Made by a program: the position numbers and the translations under genes. The notes below the pieces were generated by a model that had not been told where the DNA came from, searched no databases, and saw only the letters and a program-made list of their open reading frames with translations. From Methanobrevibacter sp. (GTDB taxonomy: Archaea > Methanobacteriota > Methanobacteria > Methanobacteriales > Methanobacteriaceae), in NCBI GenBank assembly GCA_030539985.1, contig JAUNXD010000076.1, forward strand, positions 1-7,521: a stretch of 7,521 nt of DNA. The letters run 5' to 3'. Shown in pieces: positions 5,675-7,521 of this stretch; positions within the stretch are counted from its first letter, which is position 1, and each line of letters opens with the position of its first letter.

Positions 5675-6133
5675 TCAATCGAATAATGTGAAATCGTTAT
5701 ACCAAAGATATATTCCTACAACAATTAGGATAATAATTATTAAATATACAATCCAACTTCTTAATATTAAATTCAATATAACGGATAGTATAATCAGTCC
5801 TATAATTAATACTCCTTGAGTTTTGGCTTTCCCATTATTTCTTGTCAATAAGTAAATTGCAGGGATTAAACCAAGGATTGGGATTATTAAAGAAACAATA
5901 TAACCTATAATGACTGCAACACGATTATCTTCAAATGAAGAACCGCATTTTTCACAATGGGTTAGTCCCATGGAGGTAGTCTGACCACAATGAGGGCATA
6001 CAATTCCTCCTATGTTAGCTGTTTTGGCATTGTTTTGATTACTTCCCATTTTTACTTCAGCCCCGCATTTATCGCAGAACCTTGCATTTTCGTTTTTTAA
6101 TTCCTCTCCACATTTATCGCAAAACTTCACCAT
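5675..6133 (-). CDS. Double zinc-ribbon membrane protein, 152 residues
   Basis: This is the last gene of the four-gene operon. Two zinc ribbons occupy the N-terminus: C5, C8, C20, C23, and C46, C49, C60, C63, joined by an Asn/Ala-rich linker. Three hydrophobic spans follow at about 72-97, 107-124 and 127-145, and a short acidic tail. The first span contains GYIVSLIIPILGLIPAIYLL followed by TRN, clearly related to the 159-residue protein encoded at 6456-6935. Gly/Pro-spaced helices of this type occur in small DUF4190-like membrane proteins, but that name is only an impression. The ribbons are expected in the cytoplasm. The ATG at 6133 follows the previous stop by two bases, and its GGAGGA binding site lies inside the previous gene's last codons, so the two are translationally coupled. 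The function is unknown. Confidence 0.85.
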   Translation of the reverse strand: MVKFCDKCGEELKNENARFCDKCGAEVKMGSNQNNAKTANIGGIVCPHCGQTTSMGLTHCEKCGSSFEDNRVAVIIGYIVSLIIPILGLIPAIYLLTRNNGKAKTQGVLIIGLIILSVILNLILRSWIVYLIIIILIVVGIYLWYNDFTLFD

Positions 6134-6135
6134 AA

Positions 6136-6432
6136 TTATCCTCCTGGACTAAATATAATTAATAAAAATCCACAAATTCCTGATATTAAAATTAATAATA
6201 TGACAATACCCATTATTCCCAATCCTAGTTTTGCGGCATCATCATTTTTCAGTGATTTTCCGCATTTAGGGCATCTGGTTGAATATGGAATATTCTGCCC
6301 GCAATACGGACAGGAATAAGTGGTACTACTTGAAGAAATGTTATCAGTTATTTTTATTTTATTTCCGCACTTATCACAGAATTTATCTCCTTTTTTCAGT
6401 TCGGATCCACATTTATCGCAAAATTTGGACAT
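6136..6432 (-). CDS. Double zinc-ribbon protein with one C-terminal membrane span, 98 residues
   Basis: Two ribbons, C5, C8, C19, C22 and C41, C44, C54, C57, are separated by a Ser/Thr-rich linker. A single hydrophobic helix at about 70-94 ends in SPGG. This suggests a tail-anchored protein that presents its ribbons in the cytoplasm. The first ribbon (FCDKCGSELKKGDKFCDKCG) is nearly the same as that of the next gene, which suggests duplication. The start ATG 6432 has GGTGA four bases upstream and follows the previous gene after 23 bases. The final Gly-Gly codons double as the next gene's ribosome binding site. The function is unknown. Confidence 0.85.
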   Translation of the reverse strand: MSKFCDKCGSELKKGDKFCDKCGNKIKITDNISSSSTTYSCPYCGQNIPYSTRCPKCGKSLKNDDAAKLGLGIMGIVILLILISGICGFLLIIFSPGG

Positions 6433-6455
6433 AATTTCACCGATTACCTGTCATG

Positions 6456-6935
6456 TTAATAGTCATAATAATTATTGTAGTCATAATAGCCATCATAACT
6501 GCTGTATCCATCATAATAATTATTGTAATAACTCATACTGTTTTGATAAGCCATGTATGAGAAGAATAGCCACCAGATAATGATCATTACTATAGATAGA
6601 ATTATCATGATTATTCCATGCTTGTGAACATCCTTATTCTGTCTGGTTAGCAAATATATTCCAAAGATTATTCCGAACAGCGGAAGAAATATTGAACATA
6701 TGTACCCTAAAACAATTGCTGCGGTATGTTTATCCTGATTTAATAAACTGCCGCAATTTGTACATGCCACATTTCCGAATGGTATTAAAGATCCACATTT
6801 AGGACAAATATTTCCTGAAGTATTGTTTTGCTGTGTGTTTGATGATGGAGTCTCATCTGTTAGTGAAGCTCCACATCCGGAACAAAACTTTGCTCCCTCC
6901 GTTACTTCCTGACCACAATTATTGCAGAATGGCAT
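6456..6935 (-). CDS. Double zinc-ribbon membrane protein with Tyr-rich tail, 159 residues
   Basis: The N-terminus has two ribbons: C4, C7, C18, C21 and C44, C47, C58, C61. Two membrane spans follow, about 71-96 (GYICSIFLPLFGIIFGIYLL then TRQ) and 106-129. The last 24 residues (136-159) contain 12 tyrosines in YYNNYYDGY-like repeats and are expected on the same side of the membrane as the ribbons. The first span matches that of the protein at 5675-6133, so the two are paralogues, but only this one has the Tyr-rich tail. The start is taken as ATG 6935 (MPFCNNCGQEV), with GTGAG five bases upstream. A GTG at 6944, overlapping the previous gene's TGA, would add three residues. Only five bases separate it from the previous stop. 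The function is unknown. Confidence 0.85.
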   Translation of the reverse strand: MPFCNNCGQEVTEGAKFCSGCGASLTDETPSSNTQQNNTSGNICPKCGSLIPFGNVACTNCGSLLNQDKHTAAIVLGYICSIFLPLFGIIFGIYLLTRQNKDVHKHGIIMIILSIVMIIIWWLFFSYMAYQNSMSYYNNYYDGYSSYDGYYDYNNYYDY

Positions 6936-6940
6936 TTTTC

Positions 6941-7453
6941 TCACTCTTCAGCTGCACCTACACTTTCTCCACAGTTAGGACAAAACTTGTTTTCATCACT
7001 TAATTCTGTACCGCAACTTTTACATTTAAGAACTTCTTCAGCAGTTGTATTTTCTTCGGAAACTGTTTCAGCAGGTTCATCTTCAATTTCAGTCAAATCT
7101 TTTCCACAACCTGGGCAAAATTTAGAGTCTTTGAACAATCCCTGGCCACATTCTTCACAATATGAATCAAATGATTCAGTAGTCGAACCAACATTAGCAT
7201 TACCGCTTGATGAGCGTCCATTAGTATTATTAATTGTTACAACATCTTCAGATGCGGCAAGATAATAAATAATGGCTGCAGGGAAAAAGAAAATAATTAA
7301 AACAATTAACACTCCCATACTGTAAGATTTTTTCTTTAAAATAGCAGTTCCATTGAAATTACTTTGCATACTGTAACCTTGAGCAAGGTACATCTGCAAT
7401 TGCTGATTAAATTCATTTTCATTTTTCACATCAATATTTAAACTTATACCCAA
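6941..7453 (-). CDS. Membrane protein with two C-terminal zinc ribbons, 170 residues
   Basis: This is the first gene of the operon, and it has the reverse domain order. Residues 1-45 are a small soluble domain (NENEFNQQLQMYLAQGYSMQ, then SNFNGTAILKKKS). One membrane span follows at about 46-67, then a Ser/Asn/Gly linker, then ribbons at C99, C102, C113, C116 and C144, C147, C158, C161, separated by a Glu-rich linker. The domain before the span resembles a short module seen ahead of membrane helices in methanogen proteins; I cannot name it. The start is TTG 7453, because GGAGG lies seven bases upstream. The ATG at 7471 would put that binding site inside the gene and has none of its own. The stop at 6941 is followed by the next gene after five bases, or overlaps it if GTG 6944 is used. 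The function is unknown. Confidence 0.8.
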   Translation of the reverse strand: MGISLNIDVKNENEFNQQLQMYLAQGYSMQSNFNGTAILKKKSYSMGVLIVLIIFFFPAAIIYYLAASEDVVTINNTNGRSSSGNANVGSTTESFDSYCEECGQGLFKDSKFCPGCGKDLTEIEDEPAETVSEENTTAEEVLKCKSCGTELSDENKFCPNCGESVGAAEE

Positions 7454-7480
7454 AATAATTCCTCCATACATTAAAGATAT

Positions 7481-7513
7481 GTTTAAATTAAACAAATCTT
7501 ATTTCTATAATAT
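7481..7513 (-). promoter_or_regulatory. Promoter region of the zinc-ribbon membrane operon
   Basis: On the minus strand a weak TATA-like ATATTATAG (7513-7505) would place the start site near 7482, giving a leader of about 28 bases with the GGAGG at 7461-7465. Overlapping the predicted start site is the inverted repeat GTTTAAATTAAAC (7481-7493, six-base arms around one A), which could bind a repressor or be a second TATA element. Confidence 0.35.
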
Positions 7514-7521
7514 CTAATATT

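Noticed and set aside
6320..7265. Plus-strand frames opposite the ribbon operon
   Set aside because: They are His/Asn/Ser-rich mirror translations of the zinc-ribbon and Tyr-rich codons.
1..7521. tRNA, rRNA, transposase or integrase genes
   Set aside because: I saw no cloverleaf-like segments, rRNA-like stretches, terminal inverted repeats or recombinase motifs in any gap or frame.

Overview
The window looks like a chromosomal segment of a methanogenic archaeon of the Methanobrevibacter type (Methanobacteriales). The reasons are the AT-rich sequence, TATA-like promoter elements, GGTGA/GGAGG ribosome binding sites, a secreted parallel beta-helix protein with Lys-rich Ig-like repeats at its C-terminus (the 'adhesin-like protein' style of that genus), and many small zinc-ribbon proteins. 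The genus is inferred from protein style, not from a marker gene.

Layout, left to right. Positions 1-83 hold the 5' end of a minus-strand gene. Positions 270-1925 (minus) encode a secreted adhesin-like protein; its stop codon lies inside a terminator hairpin, and its upstream region of about 350 bases carries several TATA candidates and a perfect hairpin. Positions 2285-3238 (minus) form a small operon: a 107-residue protein of unknown function, a 50-residue one-span membrane protein, and a zinc-ribbon gene that appears split by a frameshift. Positions 3306-4115 (minus) encode an endonuclease/exonuclease/phosphatase (EEP) family enzyme starting at TTG. Divergent from it, on plus, are a broken PD-(D/E)XK-like nuclease gene with a DUF5655-like C-terminus (4190-4968) and, overlapping it by 4 bases, a zinc-ribbon/HAD-like phosphatase (4965-5492). 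Positions 5675-7453 (minus) are a compact four-gene operon of zinc-ribbon membrane proteins, each with exactly two CxxC/CxxC ribbons.

How the genes may work together. The centre (3306-5492) groups an EEP-fold phosphodiesterase, a nuclease-like protein and a HAD protein resembling nucleic-acid end phosphatases, which suggests nucleic-acid processing, although the middle gene seems to have lost its catalytic strand. The right-hand operon looks like a family of paralogous membrane proteins that grew by local duplication; two members share a GYIxSxxxPxxGxxxxIYLLTRxN membrane motif. The window encodes eleven visible zinc ribbons. I see no mobile element, CRISPR array, rRNA or tRNA.
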